Source of the DNA: Vanessa cardui
Taxonomy: Eukaryota > Arthropoda > Insecta > Lepidoptera > Nymphalidae
DNA: 64,000 nucleotides
Direction of reading: 5' to 3'
NCBI RefSeq assembly: GCF_905220365.1
Contig: NC_061151.1
Span: forward strand, 2,536,197 to 2,600,196
Shown here: in pieces, positions 32,090 through 42,574 of the stretch
Layout of the letters: each line of letters starts with the position of its first letter
Numbering within the stretch: the stretch's first letter is position 1
Program-made: the position numbers and the translations under genes
Notes under the pieces: generated by a model
Seen by the model: only the letters and a program-made list of their open reading frames with translations
Told to the model about the DNA's origin: nothing
Database searches by the model: none

Positions 32090-32190
32090 ACGTACCTGCA
32101 AGCCCCAAGCAAGCGTTGCAAATGTCCATGGGTAGTGGTAGTCACTTTTCATCAGGTGAGCCTCCTGCTCGTTTACTCCCAGTAACATAG
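32090..32190 (+). repeat. Repeat family F copy 1
   Basis: CGTACCTGCAAGCCCCAAGC then TTTCATCAGGTGAGCCTCCT and GCTCGTTTACTCCC. Same family as 44583 and 59608 on the opposite strand. Its 3' part resembles the end of SINE-A. Confidence 0.65.
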
Positions 32191-32574
32191 AAAAATACTA
32201 CCCTAATAAAAGTTATCACTCCACAAAATTCCCTTGTTTTGGGATATTTTACAAAAGGAATCTAAACACAAATTTATAGTTATCCAATTGCAAGGTATTA
32301 AAAAAAACGGTCAAGGAAATTTGCTCGTTACAGGATGTCATTAGTCTTAAGTGTTACCACACCTTGGAACCTTTGGACTTAGTAAATGTTTCATGCGTTT
32401 GCCTCAAGGTCATTTTATATATGAATGGTTGCATCGTAAATACAGTTATGGGATATAAAGATATATGCAAAAAATTGCTGGGTTTTAGTTCATCGGTTCT
32501 TAAGTCTCTAAGGCGTTTCCAAATCGGTGGTAGATTGTTTTGACAATAGAATAAGTAAGCATAATACTTCTATC

Positions 32575-32883
32575 CGATAATATTTTAATAAACAGATATG
32601 TCATATCCATACTAAACAACAGAAAAAAGTGTGCCGCGCCGGGGACCGTTTATTTTAGTTTATTTTTACATTTCGTTAAAAGTAAAAAGGATAGCTTGAA
32701 AAAAACAATAAGTAAAAGGGATAACTAGATGTTTTAATTACGCAAAACGTATTACTACGTAATTATGATGTATTTTAACGTATTACTACGTAAAACATCT
32801 AAAGGCAAACGTCCCAATTAGGACGTTTTCTAGTTTTCACTTTTTGCGCGTTAATAACATATCTGTTTACTACAACATCATCG
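32575..32883. mobile_element. hAT-like MITE family 1, copy 1
   Basis: 309 bp with inverted ends CGATAATATTTTAATAAACA / reverse of CGATGATGTTGTAGTAAACA, flanked by 8-bp repeats CTTCTATC (32567-32574) and CTTCTCTC (32884-32891), one mismatch. The copy at 42602 shares internal sequence. No transposase. Confidence 0.88.
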
Positions 32884-33125
32884 CTTCTCTCTATAATAAT
32901 ATAATAAAATCGAAAGTAGTTCAATTTATCTGCCTGTTGTTCTGTCACGGCCTAATCATTGAACCGAATTTGATGAAATTTAGTATGAAGCAACCTTGAA
33001 CTTTGAGGAATATAGTCTACTTTTTATGTCCAGCACTGACGAATAATCTCTAAAAAGTCTAAAACCCGAGCTTAGTCGCTCTTGAAAAGAATATTGAATG
33101 AAGATTTTTGCCTTTTCGATTAAGT
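32884..33125 (+). mobile_element. Helitron-like fragment, degraded
   Basis: CTCTATAATAATATAATAAA followed by TGTTCTGTCACGGCCTAATC and CCGAATTTGATGAAATTTAG, a reverse-oriented relative of the 34834 family. The 3' CTAG end was not found. Confidence 0.45.
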
Positions 33126-33138
33126 ATTGCTGTTTATC

Positions 33139-33457
33139 TGTTTATTATTATTGTTTATGGAGTCGAGATGGCCCAGTGGTTAGAAGCGTGCATCTTAACC
33201 GATGATTGCGGGTTCAAACCCAGGCAAGCACCGCTGATTCATGTGCTTAATTTGTCTTTATAATTCATCTCGTGCTCAGCGGTGAAGGATAACATCGTGA
33301 GGAAACCTGCATGTGACAAATTTCATAGAAATTCTGCCACATGTGTATTCCACCAACCCGCATTGGAACAGCGTGGTGGAATATGTTCCAAACCTTCTCC
33401 TCAAAGGGAGAGGAAGCCTTTAGCCCAGCAGTGGGAATTTACAGGCTGTTGTTGATG
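33139..33457 (+). mobile_element. SINE-B, full length with target-site duplication
   Basis: TTGCTGTTTATC occurs at 33127-33138 and again at 33458-33469, a 12-bp duplication. Between lie the tRNA-like head (GATGGCCCAGTGGTTAGAAG), B-box GGGTTCAAACCC, body, and tail GGCTGTTGTTGATG. This is the clearest complete insertion of the family and fixes its borders. Confidence 0.92.
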
Positions 33458-33624
33458 TTGCTGTTTATCGGTAGAATGTTTGATTAGGCTTTACCATTGA
33501 TACATGAAGGGCGTAAGCGACATACGTCATCCGTCGTAACTGATATTACTACGTACGTAATTGAAGCCGTATTTTGTTTGATAAGCCTCCACACAATGTA
33601 CTCCACTTGTGTGTTGTAAACATT

Positions 33625-33890
33625 TTTTTTCTTGATATTGGTTTTCAGACGAGCGTATAGGCCTGATCATCACCGCCCATAGACAAAGGCGCTGTAAGAA
33701 ACATTAGCCATTTCTTTCGTTTCCAATGCGCCACCACCCTCTGGAAGTAAGATGTTATTTCCCTTGTGCCTGTAGTTAATAACATTGGCTCACTCACGTT
33801 CAAACCGGTACACGACAATACCAAGTACTGTTGTTTGGCGGTAGAATATCTGATGAGTGGGTGCTATCTACCCAGGCGGGCATGTATCAA
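33625..33890 (-). repeat. SINE-A copy
   Basis: T-run, GGTTTTCAGACGAGCGTATAG, through ATGAGTGGGTGCTATCTACC. Diverged and missing the GGGCCACCTG segment. Confidence 0.7.
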
Positions 33891-34289
33891 GTATACAAAA
33901 TGTTTCTGTATGTTCAAATTCCGTAAATATTTCAAGTAATGCAAGTCGTGTAGATATTTCTAACCACTCGTCTTTCATTTCTCACATTCGAATTAATTTC
34001 CAAAAGTACCGTATAATGCTTTTTAATGTATTTTTTTTTATATATATGTAAAATTATACAAAGAAATCTTAATTGCGGTTTTAATTAATTTTTGTTTTTT
34101 TTTTGTTTTTAGTTTTTATCTTAGAACTTTTTAGATTTAATTGTTTCGAATTAGTGGAGAGTGTGTCGTTATGACCAAGTTCAAAGTCAAGTAGATATAA
34201 CTACATATTTTTAAGTGCAATGTGAAAACATTTAATGCATAATTTCCACTTGCTTGTATATTTATACATACAGTGTATACATTTTATAT

Positions 34290-34740
34290 TATAAATTTTA
34301 CAAAAATACACTGGTATTAAAAGCATATTATTCAATACAAGATTTTATAGATGATAAAAAAGCGTGGAGCTTAATACCTTTTGACTTCCACGCAGGATAT
34401 ATTTATTTGAAATTATTGTATTTAACTAACATGACTTTGTATTTAAATAAAACTATTTATAACGGATGAATCGCGTATATTAATTATTTTTAAACATCCC
34501 GACGTTTCGAGCACTTTGCAGTGTTCGTGGTCACGGGCAGACTCGACAACAAGAAAATTTAAGACAACATTATGACTTTGTATTTTTAAATGTTAAAAAA
34601 GAGTAACTATTTAGTTTCTTGCCGGTTTCTCGGTAGAATCTACTTTCCGAACCGGTGGTAGCTTCACTTATTTGTAAAATGACGATTCAAAAGTGCTTGT
34701 AAAATCCTACTTGAATAAAGTTTATTTTGATTTGATTTGA
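34290..34740 (+). repeat. Retroposon tail family D, split copy
   Basis: Family D from CACTGGTATTAAAAGC to TTGAATAAAGTTTATTTTG plus ATTTGATTTG, interrupted at 34445-34571 by a small retroposed segment. Confidence 0.8.
34445..34571. mobile_element. Short retroposon family E with 14-bp duplication
   Basis: About 127 bp, starting AAATAAAACTATTTATAACG and ending GACAACATT, with ATCCCGACGTTTCGAGCACT inside. ATGACTTTGTATTT lies on both sides (34431-34444 and 34572-34585). The same segment is found at 59735-59866. Confidence 0.85.
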
Positions 34741-34833
34741 AAATTGCGCGGAAATGGGTTAAAGGTTTGGTCGACATAGCCCATTGTGACTACGCGTGAA
34801 TCTAAACACTTTTGAGTGTCATTATATTAATTA

Positions 34834-35331
34834 CTAGCGGTCGCCCGCGTCTTCGCCCGCGGCTTCGCCCGCGTAGATAACGGTTCATAATCAGTCTACT
34901 AATATCCCCACTGCTGAGGCATGGTCACATTTGAAGAATTACTGCAACCGGCGCTTGGATCTATTGTGATAAACCTCAAATTGGTGATCACAACACCTCA
35001 GCCAGACCAACATCAGCCACGAATCTGATGAGGTTCTTAGGGTCGGAGGCCATTATGCCCTCTAATGACCGGAGTTAGAACATTTTATAGTTCTATCTTT
35101 TATAGTTTAGGCATCATACTCAAAAAATCAACTTTTTTCCTTTTTTGTCCGAAAAACCCAAAATATCTTACGGAACCCTATTTTTTTTCAAAATAAAATT
35201 TAGCCTATGTTATGCGGGATTAATTTAACTTTCGAATGGTGAAAGATTTTTTAAAATCGGTCCATTAGTTTTTGAGCCTATTAATTACAACCAAACAAAC
35301 AAAGTTTTCCTCTTTATAATATTAGTGTAGA
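34834..35331 (-). mobile_element. Helitron-like non-autonomous element
   Basis: On the minus strand it begins A|TCTACACTAATATTATAAAG and ends CTAG|T, the TC...CTAG ends and A/T insertion point of Helitrons, with no target duplication. G+C-rich CGCCCGCG repeats lie close to the CTAG end. About 498 bp, no Rep/helicase frame. Confidence 0.75.
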
Positions 35332-35334
35332 TTA

Positions 35335-35450
35335 ATTGTCACCAGCGGCTTTGCTCGCGTTTTAGGGATTGCTTATCATGTCAGACAAAAAAGTAGCGTA
35401 TGTACTCCCTCGGAGCTCAAGTTTGCTTCATACCAAATGTATTAAGACGT
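35335..35450 (-). mobile_element. Helitron-like end fragment
   Basis: Directly follows the element at 34834: GTCACCAGCGGCTTTGCTCG then GTAGCGTATGTACTCCCTCG and CAAGTTTGCTTCATACCAAA, the CTAG-side half of the same family. Confidence 0.5.
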
Positions 35451-35665
35451 GCTCTTCATTATAGAAAAAGGTATAATAAACCCATAAGATTGTACAACCA
35501 ATCAGAATACGACGAATTTACGAAAATTGACGTACCGTTTATTGTAAACTTAACTTTTAAGGTCTAGCTATGAGCAAATTATTTTGTACATAGTAACAAA
35601 TTTCTACTAAACCTTAAATAAATGAGTGCCCAACTACCCCAGCATTGAATGAGACGACTCTGAGT

Positions 35666-35992
35666 CAGAGGCGGATTTACAAATCTGCCGCTAGTAGGCT
35701 TTACAATTTTTGCCGCCCCTACTTTTTTTTGCAACATTTATGGTTTGTGTTCTATCGTCCTTATTACATCGGCTTTTTCCCCTTATTAGTATGATTATAA
35801 ACTAGGTGATATTTCTGTAGTTACTAGATAATTTTTCGAACCCGCTATGTAGTGACGAGTATACGGATTACGGACGTAATGTGTATACATAATATAATAA
35901 GGTTTTTTTTTTAATTTCTGTAAGATAAATTTGGTCTAAATTTGCCGCCCTAGGCTCCAGCCTCCTTAAGCCTATTGGTAAATTCGCCACTG
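35666..35992. mobile_element. hAT-like MITE family 2, exact 8-bp duplication
   Basis: 327 bp with ends CAGAGGCGGATTTAC and GTAAATTCGCCACTG, flanked by identical CTCTGAGT at 35658-35665 and 35993-36000. CAG...CTG ends and 8-bp duplications are hAT hallmarks. Inside, TTTGCCGCCC occurs near both ends. No transposase. Confidence 0.93.
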
Positions 35993-36440
35993 CTCTGAGT
36001 ACTAGACTTAATATGGTAACTTTTAAGGCACTATGATGTAGCCCGTTTGACGACGTTACTTTTTTTTTAATTAATAAAAAATACATCAACCGTAAGTCGA
36101 TTGTCAACATTACAAAAGTGAGATGCGAAACGAGTTCTTATATCGCCGCGGTACAGTACGTTCTTAATTATAATATTAATACAATGTACCTCATTGTTCA
36201 TATTCCCACACGGCAACGGTTCCCTCGTAACTAGTTCGATGTCCGCTTGAATTAGTCATACGATTTGCGGTCGTTAGCATCGCGACTTGTAAGGGACATT
36301 TACTGAAAATAGATCGCTCGGATTCTCGTTCGAGTTTTCTTGTTTTTTTTTTTATTTAATCAATGAAAAAAGAAATTGTACAGGTTTGTGCCAGTACGCA
36401 TTTTTTTTAAATGCTAGTCGTTACTTGGTTTTATATTCTT

Positions 36441-36712
36441 AGTGGTAGGGCTCATCAGATATTCTACCGCTAAACAACAGCACTCAGTATTGTTGTGTTC
36501 TGGTTTGTACGGTGAGTGAGCCAGTGTAACTACAAGCATAAGGGACAACTTCTTAGTTCCCAAGGTTGGTGGCGCATTGCCGATGTGAGGAACGGTAAAT
36601 TATTAAATGAATATTTCTTACTGCTCAATTGTCTGTAGGTGATGGTGGCCACTTACCATCTAGTGTTGTACCATGTGATGTTGACGGACGAGCATGCCCA
36701 CATGCATGACAT
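36441..36712 (+). repeat. SINE-A copy
   Basis: Plus orientation, from AGTGGTAGGGCTCATCAG to a tail GACATAAAAAAAAATATA. Small internal deletions. Confidence 0.75.
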
Positions 36713-36719
36713 AAAAAAA

Positions 36720-36860
36720 AATATATAACATGTCTCTAGCGAGATGATTCTTGATTGCAATTTACTAAATTATTGAGATATAACAAAGATTTGATAATTA
36801 GAGAGCGGAAAAAAGTTACCGGCCGGCTAGAGAGCGGTATTACGGCTGTACAAGGAAAAA
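36720..36860. repeat. Repeat family H copy 1
   Basis: CGAGATGATTCTTGATTGCA, AACAAAGATTTGATAATTAG and AGCGGTATTACGGCTGTACA recur in changed form at 43080-43275 and 57330-57535. Confidence 0.55.
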
Positions 36861-37311
36861 AAATGAAAAACGTAATCAAAATAAAAAAAATCCTATCTAA
36901 ACTACAATTCTTTTGAATAAACGCGAAGATTCGCGGCGCACCTACTAGTTTTTTGATTAATCCTGGTTTATATTAAAAAAGTGACAATGCAAAAGTGTTT
37001 GTAAGAACTAAATCAAACCAAAATATACTTTATTTATTATTGAATAAAGTTTATTTTGGTTTGATGTTATTTTAGCCTTATATCGTTTCTGTTTCTTGGC
37101 CTTGTGTAGAATGGAGCTACCCTATTTAACTTCATAGGTGTCGTATCGATTAAACGATTTTGCGTCTATGTGTTAATTCGATATCTTGCCAGAAGCGCTT
37201 ATGACCCTAATCACAACACTGGTTTTATTAGACCTCTCTAACTCCAATAAATTTAATAGCAAATAATACGCCATTTGTATTTTAATACCCTAGACAGCTA
37301 AACAGACAGAG

Positions 37312-37430
37312 CATAGATGGCCCAGTGGTTAGAACGCGTGCATTTTAATCGATGATTGCGGATTCAATCGTCGTGTGCTTAATTTGTGTTTGTAATTCAT
37401 TTTGTGCTGGGCGGTGAAGGAAAATAATAC
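37312..37430 (+). repeat. SINE-B head fragment
   Basis: Head AGATGGCCCAGTGGTTAGAA with a damaged B-box (GGATTCAATC). It ends soon after GCGGTGAAGGAAAA. Confidence 0.7.
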
Positions 37431-37548
37431 ACACAAATATCGATAAGCTACAGTTTATCAATATTTTTTGATTGATTGGTTTATAGATTTCTTTTGAAAG
37501 AAACGCAATTTAATAATAAGAAAAAATACATAAAACAAACTTGTTTAA

Positions 37549-37790
37549 TCTATACATATAATAAAATTGCAGTGTCTGTTTGTAATATTAAAGAGCCCTT
37601 TGTTACTCAATGCATATGTATTTACACGAGGTACTTATACCAAAATAACATTTTTTACAATTTTTGTCTGTATGTTTGTTCCTACTAATCTCTGGAACAG
37701 CTGGACTGATTGTGATGGGACTTCCACTGGCAGATAACTGATTTAATAAGGAGTAACTTAGGCTACAATAATAATTTTAACCGACTTTAA
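37549..37790 (+). mobile_element. Helitron-like family 2, 5' part
   Basis: Starts A|TCTATACATATAATAAAATT and continues with GTGTCTGTTTGTAATATTAA and GGAGTAACTTAGGCTACAAT, as in the complete copy at 63605. No CTAG end near. Confidence 0.6.
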
Positions 37791-38159
37791 CAAAAGGAGG
37801 TTCTCAGTTCGATTGTTTCTAGGTATGTTTGTCCGCGATTATCTCGCGTTTGGCTTAAGCTATTTGGATGCGGCTTTCAGAAAAGTATTTGTTACATTCA
37901 GGAGAAGGTTTTAGTGCTTTAACCGACTAAATAAGAAAGGAGGATCTGTGTTTATCTTTGTTAAATTCAAACCCGTACAAGTTCGCAGGCAGAGCTTGTA
38001 TGATTTATAAATGAACACAAAACAAGTTATACGACTTTATTAACTTACCCTGAAATTAATTTTAAGACAGTTATAAATACAATTGTTTGAAATTAACGTT
38101 TTCCTTAACGGACACTCCGTTTCAGACGTAAATAAATCGTATAATTATTTTAATCTGTT

Positions 38160-38467
38160 GCATCATCGGCCTGTAAATTTCCCACTGCTGGGCTAAGGCT
38201 TCCTTTCAGTTTGAGGATAAATTTTGGATCATATTCCACCACTTTGCTTCATTGATGGGTAGGTACACATGTAGTACTTCATTGGTGTGGCAGAATTTTG
38301 GTGATATTAATCTCATGCAGATTTCCTCACGATGTTTTCCTTTACCGAATACGAGATAGTGTATAACCACAAATGAAGTACATGAAAATTCAGTGGTGTT
38401 TGCTTTTGGGTTTGAATCGACTCATCGGTTAAGATGCAAGCGTTCTAACCACTGGGTCATCTCGCCT
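38160..38467 (-). repeat. SINE-B copy, diverged
   Basis: Body and head complete on the minus strand (GATGACCCAGTGGTTAGAAC), with the B-box worn. It abuts the SINE-A copy at 38535. Confidence 0.8.
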
Positions 38468-38534
38468 TTTTTTTGACTTACAAACCATACTTTTATTGAT
38501 AATTTTTTTTTAAATCGAATTTGTAGTATGTTTA

Positions 38535-38822
38535 TTTGGTGGTAGGGCTTTGTGCAAGCCCGTCTGAGTAAGTACCACCCACTCATCAGATATTCTACCG
38601 CCAAATAACAGTACTCAGTATTGTTGTGTTCCGGTCTGAAGGGTGAGTGAGCCAGTGTAACTACAGGCACAAGGGACATAGCATCTTAGTTCCCAAGGTG
38701 GATTCCCATTGACGATGGAAGGAATAGTTAATATTTCCTACAACTTCATCGTCTACGGGTGATGGTGACCACTTACCATCAGGTGGCCCACACGCTCGTC
38801 CGCCAACCTATACCATAAAAAA
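38535..38822 (+). repeat. SINE-A copy, full length
   Basis: Best plus-oriented copy, from TTGGTGGTAGGGCTTTGTGC to GTCCGCCAACCTATACCATA plus an A-run. Useful for defining the family ends. Confidence 0.85.
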
Positions 38823-39164
38823 AGTGAGATTCTTACATATAAACTTACAAAGGTCTTATTATAATATAGTATGCGGAACCAATATAACACAGTAATTTAA
38901 ATATTGAATGTTAATGTTGTAAACACAAATAAGCGCGTGTAAAAAGTGTTGCACTTATTACGTGCACACACGTACAGAAAAAAAAAACGTAATCTTTCAA
39001 GCGAATATAACATAATGTTTTACATTGAAGTGAGCTGTACATTGGATGTGGTAATACTAATAATATATACGAAAGTTACTCGTATGTCTATTCGTTGCTC
39101 TCTCACGGCTAGACAACTCTATGGAAGGATGTAGGTCAAGATTTTTATACCTAATACCTTTTTT

Positions 39165-39369
39165 ATGGTATAGTTTGGCGGACGAGCATATGGGCCACCT
39201 AATGGTCACCATCACCCATACACAATGACGCTGTAAGAAATATAACAATTGCTTACATTGTCAATGCACCACCAAGCTTGGGAACTAAGATGTCATGTCT
39301 CATGTGCCTGTAGTTACACTGGCTCACTCACCCTTTAAACCGGAACACAACAATACTGAATACTGTACT
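39165..39369 (-). repeat. SINE-A copy, part 1, split by foldback element
   Basis: A SINE-A reading TATGGTATAGTTTGGCGGAC through CAATACTGAATACTGT. Its remaining part (GACGGGCTTGCACAAAGGCC, TACCACCAAG) is at 41137-41175, on the other side of the foldback insertion. Confidence 0.85.
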
Positions 39370-39378
39370 TACCCTGAC

Positions 39379-41136
39379 AGCTATGTGAACCTGGCACCCA
39401 ACTTTAGAAAATCAAATTTTTGTTAACGCATTCTTGAAGTGTTTGGTATGTAGTTGATTGTAGTGAGAAAATGTTTGTTTGTAGTTTGACCAAAAAACCA
39501 ATTTGGGTCACCCAAGAATGGCCATCCCCCGGATTTCGAAAAAATCAATTTTAACGGTTGATTTGTATAGGAAATCGTTAGTAGTTGATTGTAGTGAACG
39601 AATTTTCGTTTGTAGTTATTTGTTGAATTTTTTTTTTATTTATAATTTTTTTTTTTACTTATTTTTTTTTTTTATTTATAATTTTTTTTTTCTTTAAAGT
39701 TAATCGTTATTGAACCTTTTGCCTAAATTGTGCTTCGAAGTAAAAGAATTTTCGATTGTGGTAAAACAGCAGTTGATAAGGAGCAATCACTTCCGTTCTA
39801 CTACAATCAACAATTCCTTTACTACAAACCTCAACGAGTATCTTTGAGTCGTTTTTGACGTTTGTAGTAGTCGTCTAATCTTCACAATCGGAGTAATTCA
39901 CTCGGAATCACTCCAAAGCGAGTTAGACTCAAATTGGTCGCTTTTTATAAACTTTCGTTCTACTACAATCAACAATTCCTTTACTACAAACCTCAAAGAG
40001 TATCTTTGAGTCGTTTTTGACGTTTGTAGTAGTCGTCTAATCTTCACAATCGGAGTAATTCACTCGGAATCACTCCAAAGCGAGTTAGACTCAAATTGGT
40101 CGCTTTTTATGAACGTCCGTTCTACTACAATCAACAATTCCTTTACTACAAACCTCAACGAGTATCTTTGAGTCGTTTTTGACGTTTGTAGTAGTCGTCT
40201 AATCTTCACAATCGGAGTAATTCACTCGGAATCACTCCAAAGCGAGTTAGACTCAAATTGGTCGCTTTTTATAAACTTTCGTTCTACTACAATCAACAAT
40301 TCCTTTACTACAAACCTCAAAGAGTATCTTTGAGTCGTTTTTGACGTTTGTAGTAGTCGTCTAATCTTCACAATCGGAGTAATTCACTCGGAATCACTCC
40401 AAAGCGAGTTAGACTCAAATTGGTCGCTTTTTATGAACGTCCGTTCTACTACAATCAACAATTCCTTTACTACAAACCTCAACGAGTATCTTTGAGTCGT
40501 TTTTGACGTTTGTAGTAGTCGTCTAATCTTCACAATCGGAGTAATTCACTCGGAATCACTCCAAAGCGAGTTAGACTCAAATTGGTCGCTTTTTATGAAC
40601 TTCCGTTCTACTACAATCAACAATTCCTTTACTACAAACTACAACAAGCATCTTTGAGTCATTTTCGACGTTTGTAGTAGTCGTCTAGTGTTCACAACCG
40701 GAGTAATTCAATCTTCATCACTTCGAAGCGAGTTTGACTCAAGTTGATTGCTCCTTATCAACTGCTGTTTTACCACAATCGAAAATTCTTTTACTTCGAA
40801 GCACAATTTAGGCAAAAGGTTCAATAACGATTAACTTTAAAGAAAAAAAAATTATAAATAAAAAAAAAATTATAAATAAAAAAAAAATTCAACAAATAAC
40901 TACAAACGAAAATTCGTTCACTACAATCAACTACTAACGATTTCCTATACAAATCAACCGTTAAAATTGATTTTTTCGAAATCCGGGGGATGGCCATTCT
41001 TGGGTGACCCAAATTGGTTTTTTGGTCAAACTACAAACAAACATTTTCTCACTACAATCAACTACATACCAAACACTTCAAGAATGCATTAACAAAAATT
41101 TGATTTTCTAAAGTTGGGTGCCAGGTTCACATAGGT
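39379..41136. mobile_element. Foldback element with long inverted arms and 162-bp tandem core
   Basis: Arms of about 400 bp (39379-39790 and about 40745-41136) are near-identical reverse complements, starting CTATGTGAACCTGGCACCCA. TACCCTGAC flanks both sides (39370-39378, 41137-41145), a 9-bp duplication (10 bp if the preceding T is included). Between the arms are five 162-bp units and a degraded sixth. GTAGTTGATTGTAGTG motifs recur in the arms and, inverted, in the core. No transposase: the open frames in the arms are mirror images of one another. Long arms, internal repeats and a 9-bp duplication recall Drosophila FB and Mutator-like elements; the superfamily is not proven. Confidence 0.93.
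39794..40765. repeat. Tandem array, 162-bp units (core of foldback)
   Basis: CGTTCTACTACAATCAACAA begins units at 39794, 39956, 40118, 40280, 40442 and 40604, 162 bp apart each time. Units 1, 3 and 5 carry CTCAACGAG and units 2 and 4 CTCAAAGAG. Unit ends alternate TATAAACTTT / TATGAACGTC, so the true period is a 324-bp dimer. Unit 6 is diverged and merges into the right arm. Confidence 0.95.
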
Positions 41137-41192
41137 TACCCTGACGGGCTTGCACAAAGGCCTACCACCAAGTAAACTGACGAATAACTAAA

Positions 41193-41311
41193 TGTACCAT
41201 ACGTGTATTCCACCAACTCGCATTGGAACAGCGTGGTGGAATATGTTCCAAACCTTTTCAAAAGGCAGAGGAGGCCTTAGCCCAGCTGTGAGAAATTTAC
41301 ACGCTGTTTTT
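41193..41311 (+). repeat. SINE-B 3' half
   Basis: Only the body end (CCAACTCGCATTGGAACAGC) and tail; 5'-truncated. Confidence 0.75.
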
Positions 41312-42084
41312 GTAACCACCTAAAATGCAAACGAAGCCTCGGGCGACAATTATTATATCAGATATATGTACATGTTTCTGTTTGATCTGTGGACGAAATT
41401 TAACCACGAAAGACTGTAGTTTGCATTTTATTTTTAAAAAGAAAAATTATATATATCGGCGGCAGCGATGGCTGAGCGGTAGAATGGTCCTTTTCGGTGT
41501 TCGTTGGTACGGGGCCCATCACGATGAATTGATATAACACGTGGTATAGCGATAGAAGTTTTATTACGGATTTACAACTTGGTTCTTAAGTAGGTAAACC
41601 GACAGTTTCGCCTTGGAGATGTGGGCTGATCAGTTACTCAAACGCAAGTGTCGTTATCCAGTCCCCATACTCTCCAACACGACTCTGTCCACGTGACTTT
41701 AACATTCCATGACGTCACCGCGTTTACCCACTACTATAATAATCAAATAAGCTTCTTTTAATCAAAATGATTGACTTTCCACGACATTTATAAAACTTGA
41801 TGGATATGCCAAACTTCAGTACATGCAATATAGCTACTGTATTAGAATATTATAAATGAAGACCTACGACTCCTACGAGATGCGCTGTGTTCTCTGAATC
41901 TATTCTTTCTATTATATTGATGAATTCTTTTTGTTCTATTATAAATGCTCTATTAGAAATGCTTAAGTAAGTTTGTCTGAAACGAATTTAATGAAATTTG
42001 TTATAAAGCAATCACTAACTGCAAGGAAGAGATAAAAATCGTTCGATTTTTTTTTATGAAGCCAGAACATATGTAAACAATAAT

Positions 42085-42275
42085 AAATGAATAAATATTG
42101 GACAACATCACATCAACATTACTCTGATCCCAATGTAAGTAGCTAAAGCACTTGTGTTATGGAAAATCAGAAGTAACGACGGTACCACAAATACCCAGAC
42201 CCAAGACAACATAGAAAACTAATAAATTTTCTACATCTACTCGGCCGGAAATCGAACCCGGTACCTCGATACCTC
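42085..42275 (-). repeat. SINE-C copy 3, head truncated
   Basis: Tail and body to GGGTTCGATTTCC (complement); the A-box end is missing past CGAGGTATCGAGGTACC. Confidence 0.8.
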
Positions 42276-42574
42276 ATCCATTTCTGTCGTTGTAATTTAA
42301 CGTTCTGTTAATTTTCTATGTGTATACGCTATGTAATGCAACGTGTTCTTGCATTGTTCGGTAATTTGTTGCCTTACCGACTTTTGAAAGCCGAGGTACT
42401 TGCTTCGATGCTATCTGCGTAATTGAAGTTAATTGCAATTGTTTAATTACCGGTGAAAGAGATGAATAATTCGAAATACTTGAAACGAGTATTTTGATTC
42501 GTACAAGTTTATTGATTTGTTTGCCTTGCGTTGGTACCAATTTTGTGAGGTCTTAGTTACAACAACAATTTAAA

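Noticed and set aside
39794..40765. CRISPR-like regular array
   Set aside because: The units are contiguous 162-bp tandem copies without unique spacers, in an animal genome.
39503..41012. Open frames of 63-64 codons starting MGHPRMAIPRISKK on both strands
   Set aside because: They are the same sequence in the two inverted arms of the foldback element, ending in a poly-T-coded Phe/Tyr run; not a protein gene.
41460..41720. G+C-richer stretch with GATGGCTGAGCGGTAGAATGG
   Set aside because: Looked like an exon or tRNA gene, but there is no B-box at the right distance, no frame and no splice pair; possibly a SINE head remnant, too weak to list.
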